Shown here one piece after another: positions 5,880 to 12,113 of a stretch of DNA of 12,113 nucleotides (positions are counted from its first letter, which is position 1; each line of letters begins with the position of its first letter). Where the stretch lies: positions 1 to 12,113 of the forward strand of contig CAZQAO010000029.1 of NCBI GenBank assembly GCA_964591225.1, in the 5' to 3' direction. The translations under genes and the position numbers were made by a program. The notes under the pieces were generated by a model. That model searched no databases and was not told where the DNA came from. It saw nothing but the letters and a program-made list of their open reading frames with translations. The DNA comes from MGBC108787 sp964591225. GTDB lineage: Bacteria > Bacillota_I > Bacilli_A > RF39 > UBA660.

Positions 5880-5909
5880 TTGCGTCCTACTTTAAAGATA
5901 TGCTATAAT
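5880..5909 (+). promoter_or_regulatory. Extended -10 promoter of the HerA-like gene
   Basis: TTGCGT (5880-5885), 18-base spacer, TATAAT (5904-5909) preceded by TGC, which makes an extended -10. Predicted transcription start near 5916, about 16 bases before the ATG at 5932. Confidence 0.7.
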
Positions 5910-5931
5910 ACTTATAAGTAGGGTGACTAGT

Positions 5932-7695
5932 ATGTTTGGAAAGATATTAGATATTTCAGAAAAACTGGTAAAGTTAGAAAATAAATCTCATCAAATTCAA
6001 GCTAATCTAATTAATATTCATGTTGTTTTTGAAGATAAAGGCATCCGGATTGTTGGGGAGATTACTTCGATGGATGAGAGTGTTATTACAATCTTATTAA
6101 TTGGTGAATTACAAAATTCAGCTTTTATTTCTGGAATTGTTCATTATCCCAGTGCTACTAGTCAATGCCGCATTATATATAAACAAGAACTAGAATTATT
6201 AATAGGATCGCAAGATTATTTAGATCCTAGTAATCTTTTAATTGGCTCTTCAGCTTTATATGATGGTTTTCAAATTACGACGAAAGTAAATGCGTTTTTA
6301 AGTAATCATTTTTCGATTATTGGTAACTCTGGATGTGGTAAATCTTGTGGGGTTGCTAGTCTTATTCAAAATATGTTTTATTATAATAAAAGTTTACCTA
6401 AAAATGCTCATTTAGTTATCTTTGATGTTTATGGGGAATATCATACTGCTTTAACTAAAATAAATGACTTGCCAGGAATTAATGTTAAATATTATACGAC
6501 AGATACCGAAAATCATGATTCTTTGACTGAGATTGTTAGTATCCCTCCTTATTTTTTAGAAGTAGATGATTTGGCTATCTTATTAAATGTTAATGATCAT
6601 ACTTTACTGCCCATATTAGAAAAGACTTTACAATATGTTGCTATATTTAAAGGTAATAGTGATGTCGCTTTAAAATATAAAAATTCTATTATTGCGAAAA
6701 GTTTGTTAGATATAATTTCCAGTGGGAAATCTTCGACTCAAATTAGTGATCAAATTATCTCTACTTTAAATAAGTTTCATACCGAACAATTAAATTTAGA
6801 GAGCCAAATTGTCCAACCAGGATATACAAGAACTTTAAAGCAATGTTTAAATATTGATAATAATGGTAAAATGGGAGCCTTACAATTCGTAATTGAATTT
6901 TTAAATCAATTTACGACAATAGAAGTAATGGATGTTAATCGTGAGGGATTAACATATACTTTAGAAGATTTATACGATGCTTTAGAGTTTGCATTAATGA
7001 GTGAAGGAATATTAAATAACTCTTTATTATTTGAAAAAACTAACGAATTAAGAGTTCGATTACATACGATTTTAAATAGTAATCAAAGAAAATATTTTGA
7101 ATACAATTTACCCTATATTGGCAGGGAACAATTTGTCAAAAGTATGTTTTTAACTCCAACTGCTGATTTTGTTCAAATTTTAAATATGAATTTTAATTAT
7201 ATTGATGAACGTTTTGCTAAAATTTTGACCAAAATTTATATGCGATTATTTTTTGATTTCGCTACTAGTTTAGAAAAGCGGGCCAGTTTTCCTATTCATA
7301 TTATCCTAGAAGAAGCACACCGTTACGTCCAAAAAGATAATGATGTCAATGTTATCGGCTATAATATATTTGAACGTATTACTAAAGAGGGCAGAAAGTA
7401 TGGTTTAATTTTAGGATTAGTTACGCAGCGCCCTAGTGAATTGTCGACGACCTGTCTATCGCAATGTTCAAATTTTATTGTTTTTCGGATTTTCTATCCT
7501 GAAGATTTAAATATTATTACTTCTATTTCTAGTAATATTTCGATGCAGGATATTGAAAAACTAAAATCTTTGCGTCCTGGTAATGCTTTAGCTTTTGGTA
7601 GTGCTTTTGCTATCCCTTTATTAACGAAATTGAATTTACCAGATCCTATGCCAGCAAGTTCTAATGTTAATTTAGAGAACTGTTGGTACGAATAA
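5932..7695 (+). CDS. HerA/DUF87-type hexameric ATPase
   Basis: 587 residues from the ATG at 5932, chosen because GGGTGA (5921-5926) is spaced correctly for it; the in-frame GTG at 5923 has no binding site and lies almost at the predicted transcript end. An N-terminal beta-barrel (HAS-like, ~1-115) precedes a RecA-type core: Walker A GNSGCGKS (131-138), the HerA-typical FDVYGEY (164-170), Walker B IHIILEEAHRYVQ (455-466, Glu460/Glu461), and TQRPSEL (498-504) carrying the sensor/arginine region. This order is that of HerA, FtsK-superfamily DNA translocases that usually work with the nuclease NurA in end resection, or with nuclease/Sir2 partners in defence. No nurA or other nuclease gene is adjacent, so the partner is unknown. 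The middle region (~190-440) is longer and mostly helical. It has its own promoter and ends at a terminator. Confidence 0.88.
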   Translation: MFGKILDISEKLVKLENKSHQIQANLINIHVVFEDKGIRIVGEITSMDESVITILLIGELQNSAFISGIVHYPSATSQCRIIYKQELELLIGSQDYLDPSNLLIGSSALYDGFQITTKVNAFLSNHFSIIGNSGCGKSCGVASLIQNMFYYNKSLPKNAHLVIFDVYGEYHTALTKINDLPGINVKYYTTDTENHDSLTEIVSIPPYFLEVDDLAILLNVNDHTLLPILEKTLQYVAIFKGNSDVALKYKNSIIAKSLLDIISSGKSSTQISDQIISTLNKFHTEQLNLESQIVQPGYTRTLKQCLNIDNNGKMGALQFVIEFLNQFTTIEVMDVNREGLTYTLEDLYDALEFALMSEGILNNSLLFEKTNELRVRLHTILNSNQRKYFEYNLPYIGREQFVKSMFLTPTADFVQILNMNFNYIDERFAKILTKIYMRLFFDFATSLEKRASFPIHIILEEAHRYVQKDNDVNVIGYNIFERITKEGRKYGLILGLVTQRPSELSTTCLSQCSNFIVFRIFYPEDLNIITSISSNISMQDIEKLKSLRPGNALAFGSAFAIPLLTKLNLPDPMPASSNVNLENCWYE

Positions 7696-7726
7696 AAAAT
7701 CGTAACAAATGCTGTTACGGTTTTAA
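7694..7726. terminator. Bidirectional terminator between herA-like and HIT genes
   Basis: A 12-pair stem, AAAATCGTAACA (7696-7707) / TGTTACGGTTTT (7713-7724) with one T-G wobble, loop AATGC. Reading on the minus strand it is followed by six Ts; on the plus strand the T-run is shorter. It contains the stop codon of the minus-strand HIT gene. Confidence 0.8.
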
Positions 7727-8077
7727 TAAGTTATAGACTTCTTCGATATCTTTTATGGCTCCATCTCTTCTGGGAATTAAATGTAGGTGAAAATGTTTTA
7801 CTTCTTGTAAATCATGATAATTAGTAACTAGTGATAAGCCAGTAGTTGGCAATTTTTCTTCTAAATAGGTAGTTAGTTTTTTAGCAACTTCATATATGTG
7901 TAAAAGAGTTTCTTGATCTAAATCGGTAAAATCATGAAAATGCTTTTTCGGAATAATTAAAGTATGACCATTACTATTTGGATGAATATCTAAGAATGCT
8001 AAGACTAAATCATCTTCATAAATTTTATAAGCAGGAATTTCTCCTTTACTAATTTGGCAAAATAAACAATCGTTCAC
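7715..8077 (-). CDS. HIT family protein (HinT-like nucleotide hydrolase)
   Basis: 120 residues from the GTG at 8077, the usual HinT length. Opening NDCLFCQISKGEIPAYKIYEDD has the Cys4/Cys7 pair seen in many HIT proteins; FLDIHPNSNGHTLIIPKKH is the second conserved block; VKHFHLHLIPR contains the histidine triad His95-Phe-His97-Leu-His99, with His97 the expected nucleophile. HinT-like enzymes hydrolyse purine nucleoside phosphoramidates and aminoacyl-adenylates in the cytosol. A longer frame begins at 8125 (extra MLSRRIYDKILMEMIL), but a TGGAG about nine bases before the GTG and homologous N-termini favour the short form, and the predicted promoter overlaps the extension. Divergent from the surface-protein gene. 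Histidine-triad identity is firm; physiological substrate is not known. Confidence 0.9.
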   Translation of the reverse strand: MNDCLFCQISKGEIPAYKIYEDDLVLAFLDIHPNSNGHTLIIPKKHFHDFTDLDQETLLHIYEVAKKLTTYLEEKLPTTGLSLVTNYHDLQEVKHFHLHLIPRRDGAIKDIEEVYNLLKP

Positions 8078-8096
8078 TAGAATCATCTCCATTAAT

Positions 8097-8125
8097 ATTT
8101 TATCATAAATCCTTCTTGACAGCAA
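8097..8125 (-). promoter_or_regulatory. Promoter of the HIT gene
   Basis: On the minus strand: TTGCTG (8125-8120), 17-base spacer, TAAAAT (8102-8097) with TGA directly before it, giving an extended -10. It supports the downstream GTG start at 8077. Confidence 0.55.
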
Positions 8126-8148
8126 TGTAAATAATCAGCCTGATGTAC

Positions 8149-8162
8149 TGTAAAGGTTTACA
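8149..8162. promoter_or_regulatory. Operator-like palindrome in the divergent promoter region
   Basis: TGTAAA-GG-TTTACA, perfect six-base arms, lying seven bases upstream of the -35 box of the surface-protein promoter and 23 bases from the HIT -35 box. A second palindrome, ATCAG-C-CTGAT, is at 8134-8144. Position and symmetry suggest a binding site for a dimeric regulator; which one is unknown. Confidence 0.45.
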
Positions 8163-8169
8163 AAAAATA

Positions 8170-8199
8170 TTGCTACCTTGACATGCGATAAATTATAAT
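8170..8199 (+). promoter_or_regulatory. Promoter of the surface-protein gene
   Basis: TTGCTA (8170-8175), 18-base spacer, perfect TATAAT (8194-8199). Predicted start near 8206, leaving a leader of about 24 bases with GAGGT (8218-8222) seven bases before the ATG at 8230. A consensus TTGACA at 8179-8184 is only nine bases from the TATAAT and cannot pair with it. Confidence 0.6.
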
Positions 8200-8229
8200 A
8201 AAAATGGAAAGATGTATGAGGTAAAATAT

Positions 8230-11200
8230 ATGGCTAAAATAAAGAAAAGAAAAATCAAGAAGCAAGTGAAGATCGTGGCTTTTGGCTTCCTCATATTACT
8301 AGGAATTAGTTTACTTTTAGGAAAGCCTGAAAAAAATCAGACTGTCAATGATGTCAATATTAGTAAATATGCTACAGTTCGTTATGATACCAGTAATCAT
8401 GTTTATTTATCGGATTTAGATGCTTTGGAAGTTTTAAATGATGAGAAAGTTACTTATGCTAATGGCAAAGATATTCATTTTGATAAAAATGATGATGGTA
8501 ATTTAATCAAGTTAAATGTCGATGGCAACCCTAAGACTTTTATAAAGGGACTTTCGGCTTGGGCTACCTCTAGTATTGTCTATGATTTAAGTGCCATTAA
8601 ATCTGATGATGGTACTAATATTACTTACGATTATTTTACCGCTTACTTAGGAGTCGATGCTAGCAAGACTAGTACTTATTATAATGGTGGGGTTAAATTT
8701 TATATTTATACTTCTAGTGATGGCCATACTTGGGAAGAAAAACAAAAAACTGAAGTTTTAAAAGGGTGGGATAATGCTGTCCCAGTTAAAATTGATTTAA
8801 AGGGTGCTAAATACTTAAAATTATATGCTGATCAAAATGGTAATAATTGGTGGGATCACTGGTATGACGATGCTATCTATGCCGATGCTAAACTAGTTAA
8901 AGGGGATTATGTCGAAGAACAAAAAGTAATTGATACAGTAAAACCAGTTACAGAATATGATAAAGAGATTAAAGCCAAAGATGCTCAAAATAATAGTGAT
9001 TATGAACATATCTTATTAAAAAGAGAATTTGTTAATCGAGTTGGTTATGATATCTTACAAGCATTATTAAATTATAGTGAAGATTATCAAAAGATTATTT
9101 CTTGGTTAATGGAGGATCAAGATTTATTACAAATGTTTTTACTAGGGGGCGAACCGGATGGTAATTACATTTCAGCTATAAATATTTTACATCAGTTATG
9201 TGAAAAATATAAAACAGATTTAGATGACACTGAAAACAAAGATTTATATTTAAAAATGATGGTTACATTATCTTTGACGCATTCTGCTAATGTCGGAACT
9301 TGGATTACTGGTGCTCCTGAAAATCCCGATGATCCTAATGGCTCTAATGCACTAAATCGTTATAAAATATTTAAACAATTATATTTAGACGGATTATTAA
9401 ATAATGAAATATTTACTAATTTATCTGTTGAAGAAATGCGTTTTGTAATGAATAATATTATTTCTGATGAAGAAATAGAGTGGTTAAATCATTATACGCG
9501 AGATTATGCCGAGAATAAAAATTTTACTACGAAAGATTTACAAGACGAACGGGAAAAAAATCCTTATACTTATATTACCTATACTTTTGATTATGATTAT
9601 TCTAAAGATATTTACTATTTACCAGAGTATAAAACTAAATGGGATAATGAATATTTTTTAACTAAATATCATTTACCTTATCATGAAGAAAAAGGATATC
9701 CTAAATTATGGGTAGTTTTTGAAGAAGGATCAGTATGTGGTGGTCTTTCTAAGACGGGTTCTAATATTCGGGGTGTATATGGTATACCATCCTCAGTCGT
9801 TTCGCAACCAGGACATGCTGCTTATATTTATATGTCTTTAGATAAAAATAACCAAAAAGTATGGAATCTTTATAATGATGTATCGGGTTGGGGTCAATCA
9901 GGAAAAACTGAAAAACTTTGGAGTAGAATGCCTTTAGGTTGGGGTAGTGGTGACTATGCTCAAGATTATCCCGCTAGTTATGTTGTTCTTGCTCAAGCTG
10001 CTTTAAATGAATATGATAAGTATACTGCTGCATTCTCTAAAAATGTCTTAGCCAAAGTGTATGAAGATGATAGCGAAAAATCTGAAAGTATTTATCGCGA
10101 AGCTTTAGAAATTCAAAATATTAATTTAGATGCTTGGTATGGATTAATTAAAAGTTATGAAAAAAGAAATGCTTCGGAAGAAGAATTCTATGAATTAGGT
10201 AAAGAAATTGCGGCAGCTTACACATATTATCCTCGGGCGATGTATGATTTACTAACTCGGATTGAAACTCATATGACTCCTAAAAGTGCTAATTTAGCGA
10301 ACTTAAAACAAGTAGTTTATAAATCCTTAGAAAAAGCTAGTAAAGCAACTAGTGAAGATGTCTTACAACCTAATGTTTCTCAAGCTGTAGCCAAATATTT
10401 ATTAAATCAAACTGATCCTTTAGCAACATTCTCTTTTGATGGTGAGCAAAAAAATACAATTGTTTTATCTAGTACTTTCTCCGGAAATAAATGGCAATAT
10501 AGTTTAGATGGAGGAAATACTTGGACTGATTGGGATAAAGAAGAAGTAACTTTATCTAGTGAAGAAGTAAATAAAATCAATGCGAATAATGATATTTTAG
10601 TTAGAATTTATGGAGCTTTAGATTCTACTTATGGAATTGATATTAGTGAAGGAACTACTCCTGTCGGTATTTATGCTAATGATTTAGAAAATAAAATTAT
10701 GGGTGTTAATGAGACGATGGAGTGGAAAAGAAGTGAAACTGAACCTTGGCATTCTTTTAAAGAGGAAACTCCATTATTTACCGAAGACGAAAAGGTTATA
10801 GTTCGTAATGGTGCTACAAAAACCAGGTTAGCTGGTCCTGCTATAGAAGTTAATTTTACGAAAGACGAAATTGATTTAGAACATTCTTATATTCCCGTAA
10901 GTAGATTAACTCTTCATAAATTTTCATCAGAACAAAATACTACATCCGATGCTGCTCAAAATATTTTAGATGGTAATATTAATACTTTATGGCATACAAA
11001 ATGGGATAAATCTGATAATGAAAGATATATTATTTTAAAATTAGATCGTCCTTCATTCTTGAGTGCTCTTGCTTATGTCCCTAGACAAGATGCTGCCAAT
11101 GGGCGAATATTAAATGCTCGTATAAGTGTAAGTATGGATGATCAAGAATATACCACGGTCGTTCCAGAAACAACTTGGGGAAATGATGCTACCATTAAAA

Positions 11201-12057
11201 AAGTTAATTTTAATGAAAGCATCGAAGCTATGTATATCAAAATAGAAGGTATCAAAGGCTATAACGATTTTATGTCGGGAGCTATGATTGAATTATTTGA
11301 AGATCGTACCAAACTCCAACAACCAACAGCGGGAATTTCTTATAGTACTAAAGAATCAACGAATAAAGAAGTAGAAGTAAAATTAATTGATCCGAGTGAA
11401 GAAATTACCATTACTAATAATGATGGTAAAGATACTTATACTTTTACAGATAATGGTGAGTTTACTTTTACTTTCACAAATAATATCGGTACGGAAGGTA
11501 AGGCAACTGCTAAAGTTGATTGGATAGATAAAGAAAAACCAGTGGCGAAAGTGACTTATAATCGAACAAACCCTACCAAAAACGAAGTTACTGCTGAATT
11601 AGAATGTTCTGAGAAAATTAAGATTTTAAACAATAATGGTGAGTCCACTTATACTTTCTTTGAAAATGGTAGCTTTACCTTTAGTTATGAAGATGCCGCA
11701 GGCAATCAAAATACGACCGTAGCAACTGTTAATTGGATTGAAAACGAAATAAAGACTCCTGCTAAAGAAGTGTCATTACCAAAACTTACCGTAGCTAAAG
11801 AAGAAGAAACCACGGAAAATTCTTTGGAACCTAACCAAAATACTGAAAGCGAAGAAGAAAAGATTAAAGAAACTAATAATAATAGTAATGACGAATCAGT
11901 ATCATCACCTTTAGAAACTTCGGAAGAAAAGAAATTACCATTATTTGTTTTAGATTCAATAACATCGCGCCGAAAACTAAGTCATTTACTTATTGCTACT
12001 TCTAGTGGGGCTATTTTACTAACTATTTTATTTATCGCCTTCCGGTTAAGAAAATGA
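8230..12057 (+). CDS. Large surface protein: NPCBM, transglutaminase-like region, F5/8 C, Ig-like repeats, C-terminal anchor
   Basis: 1275 residues from ATG 8230 (GAGGT seven bases upstream; the ATG at 8212 lacks a spaced site). Order: Lys-rich N-terminus and membrane segment ~14-31; NPCBM carbohydrate-binding domain ~47-225 (IKGLSAWATSSIVYDLS, DYFTAYLGVD, PVKIDLKGAKYLKLYAD, WYDDAIYADAKL); helical region ~245-440; transglutaminase-like region ~445-590 with Cys503 in SVCGGLSKTG, His529 in QPGHAAYIY and WNLYND ending in Asn549/Asp550; TPR-like helices ~597-680; a beta-rich region ~730-880; discoidin (F5/8 type C) domain ~887-1026 (AQNILDGNINTLWHTKW); two Ig-like repeats ~1033-1174; acidic Glu/Thr/Asn linker ~1180-1236; membrane helix ~1250-1271 and RLRK tail. 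No LPXTG. The bulk should be extracellular, tethered to glycans and membrane, perhaps cleaving or cross-linking protein or peptidoglycan. Catalysis is inferred. Confidence 0.8.
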   Translation: MAKIKKRKIKKQVKIVAFGFLILLGISLLLGKPEKNQTVNDVNISKYATVRYDTSNHVYLSDLDALEVLNDEKVTYANGKDIHFDKNDDGNLIKLNVDGNPKTFIKGLSAWATSSIVYDLSAIKSDDGTNITYDYFTAYLGVDASKTSTYYNGGVKFYIYTSSDGHTWEEKQKTEVLKGWDNAVPVKIDLKGAKYLKLYADQNGNNWWDHWYDDAIYADAKLVKGDYVEEQKVIDTVKPVTEYDKEIKAKDAQNNSDYEHILLKREFVNRVGYDILQALLNYSEDYQKIISWLMEDQDLLQMFLLGGEPDGNYISAINILHQLCEKYKTDLDDTENKDLYLKMMVTLSLTHSANVGTWITGAPENPDDPNGSNALNRYKIFKQLYLDGLLNNEIFTNLSVEEMRFVMNNIISDEEIEWLNHYTRDYAENKNFTTKDLQDEREKNPYTYITYTFDYDYSKDIYYLPEYKTKWDNEYFLTKYHLPYHEEKGYPKLWVVFEEGSVCGGLSKTGSNIRGVYGIPSSVVSQPGHAAYIYMSLDKNNQKVWNLYNDVSGWGQSGKTEKLWSRMPLGWGSGDYAQDYPASYVVLAQAALNEYDKYTAAFSKNVLAKVYEDDSEKSESIYREALEIQNINLDAWYGLIKSYEKRNASEEEFYELGKEIAAAYTYYPRAMYDLLTRIETHMTPKSANLANLKQVVYKSLEKASKATSEDVLQPNVSQAVAKYLLNQTDPLATFSFDGEQKNTIVLSSTFSGNKWQYSLDGGNTWTDWDKEEVTLSSEEVNKINANNDILVRIYGALDSTYGIDISEGTTPVGIYANDLENKIMGVNETMEWKRSETEPWHSFKEETPLFTEDEKVIVRNGATKTRLAGPAIEVNFTKDEIDLEHSYIPVSRLTLHKFSSEQNTTSDAAQNILDGNINTLWHTKWDKSDNERYIILKLDRPSFLSALAYVPRQDAANGRILNARISVSMDDQEYTTVVPETTWGNDATIKKVNFNESIEAMYIKIEGIKGYNDFMSGAMIELFEDRTKLQQPTAGISYSTKESTNKEVEVKLIDPSEEITITNNDGKDTYTFTDNGEFTFTFTNNIGTEGKATAKVDWIDKEKPVAKVTYNRTNPTKNEVTAELECSEKIKILNNNGESTYTFFENGSFTFSYEDAAGNQNTTVATVNWIENEIKTPAKEVSLPKLTVAKEEETTENSLEPNQNTESEEEKIKETNNNSNDESVSSPLETSEEKKLPLFVLDSITSRRKLSHLLIATSSGAILLTILFIAFRLRK
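11326..11745 (+). repeat. Two tandem Ig-like repeats in the surface protein
   Basis: Two copies of about 70 codons each (split near 11541). Matching points: GISYSTKESTNKEVEVKL with KVTYNRTNPTKNEVTAEL; ITITNNDGKDTYTFTDNGEF with IKILNNNGESTYTFFENGSF; and AKVDWIDKE with ATVNWIENE. DNA identity is low, so the duplication is old. Confidence 0.75.
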
Positions 12058-12084
12058 GAATAGAATTGTTACTATTCTTTTTTT
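12057..12084 (+). terminator. Intrinsic terminator of the surface-protein gene
   Basis: AGAATAG (12057-12063), loop AATTGTTA, CTATTCT (12072-12078), then a T-run to 12084. The left arm begins at the last base of the TGA stop codon. Confidence 0.85.
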
Positions 12085-12087
12085 GTG

Positions 12088-12105
12088 AACAAAACGATAT
12101 TTGTT
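12088..12105. repeat. Inverted repeat at the window edge
   Basis: AACAAA (12088-12093), loop ACGATA, TTTGTT (12100-12105). Could be part of the terminator region or of an operator for a gene beyond the window; nothing more can be said from 29 bases. Confidence 0.3.
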
Positions 12106-12113
12106 GCATAAAT

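Noticed and set aside
5923..5931. GTG start for the HerA-like protein
   Set aside because: There is no ribosome binding site before it; GGGTGA is correctly placed for the ATG at 5932.
5932..8077. HerA-based defence island
   Set aside because: No nuclease, Sir2 or methylase gene is adjacent and neighbours are housekeeping-type genes; composition looks the same as the surroundings.
8078..8125. Longer N-terminus of the HIT protein
   Set aside because: It overlaps the predicted promoter and is not a feature of the family; the GTG at 8077 has a suitable upstream site.
8179..8184. Perfect TTGACA as -35 box of the surface-protein promoter
   Set aside because: The good TATAAT is only nine bases downstream; the TTGCTA 18 bases away is the workable partner.
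11940..11965. LPXTG sortase signal near LPLFV in the surface protein
   Set aside because: The Thr-Gly positions do not match, so the C-terminal helix is treated as a plain membrane anchor.

Overview
The window is AT-rich (by eye about 30% G+C) with short intergenic gaps, strong AGGAGG-type ribosome binding sites and low-GC intrinsic terminators, which fits a Firmicutes/Bacillota chromosome. TGA acts as a stop: the largest gene ends in TGA inside a terminator, and all long frames read cleanly in the standard bacterial code, so this is not a Mycoplasma-type code. SpoVS, a CotJC/manganese-catalase-like protein, SufB of the Gram-positive type and a large surface protein with carbohydrate-binding modules suggest a spore-former or a relative of spore-formers, plausibly a gut Bacilli/Erysipelotrichia-like lineage. 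The lineage is inference.

Left part (1-3203): the 3' end of a CotJC-like gene meets a converging membrane protein (PF06541-like). To the right follow a membrane-anchored thioredoxin-fold protein without CXXC, trmL (tRNA wobble 2'-O-methyltransferase) and spoVS. A bidirectional terminator then separates these from two overlapping unknown genes on the minus strand, the second encoding a tail-anchored protein.

Middle part (3175-7726): the unknown pair and sufB are driven by divergent promoters whose -35 boxes directly abut. The sufB promoter is so close to the start that the mRNA should be almost leaderless, and no other suf gene is next to it. Then come a short SSB without the acidic tail, whose ribosome binding site and TTG start lie in a hairpin, a membrane-anchored degenerate NodB-fold protein, and a HerA/DUF87-type ATPase with its own promoter.

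Right part (7694-12113): a HIT (HinT-like) protein is divergent from a 1275-residue surface protein. A perfect TGTAAA-GG-TTTACA palindrome lies between their promoters. The surface protein has an N-terminal membrane segment, an NPCBM domain, a region with a transglutaminase-like Cys/His/Asn(Asp) arrangement, TPR-like helices, a discoidin-type (F5/8 C) domain, two Ig-like repeats, an acidic linker and a C-terminal membrane anchor. It is the most novel item in the window.

Most genes look like single transcription units or pairs with housekeeping jobs (tRNA modification, Fe-S assembly, DNA binding, nucleotide hydrolysis). I see no tRNA, rRNA, CRISPR array, insertion sequence, prophage or recognised defence cassette, and no gene-free stretch over 300 bases.
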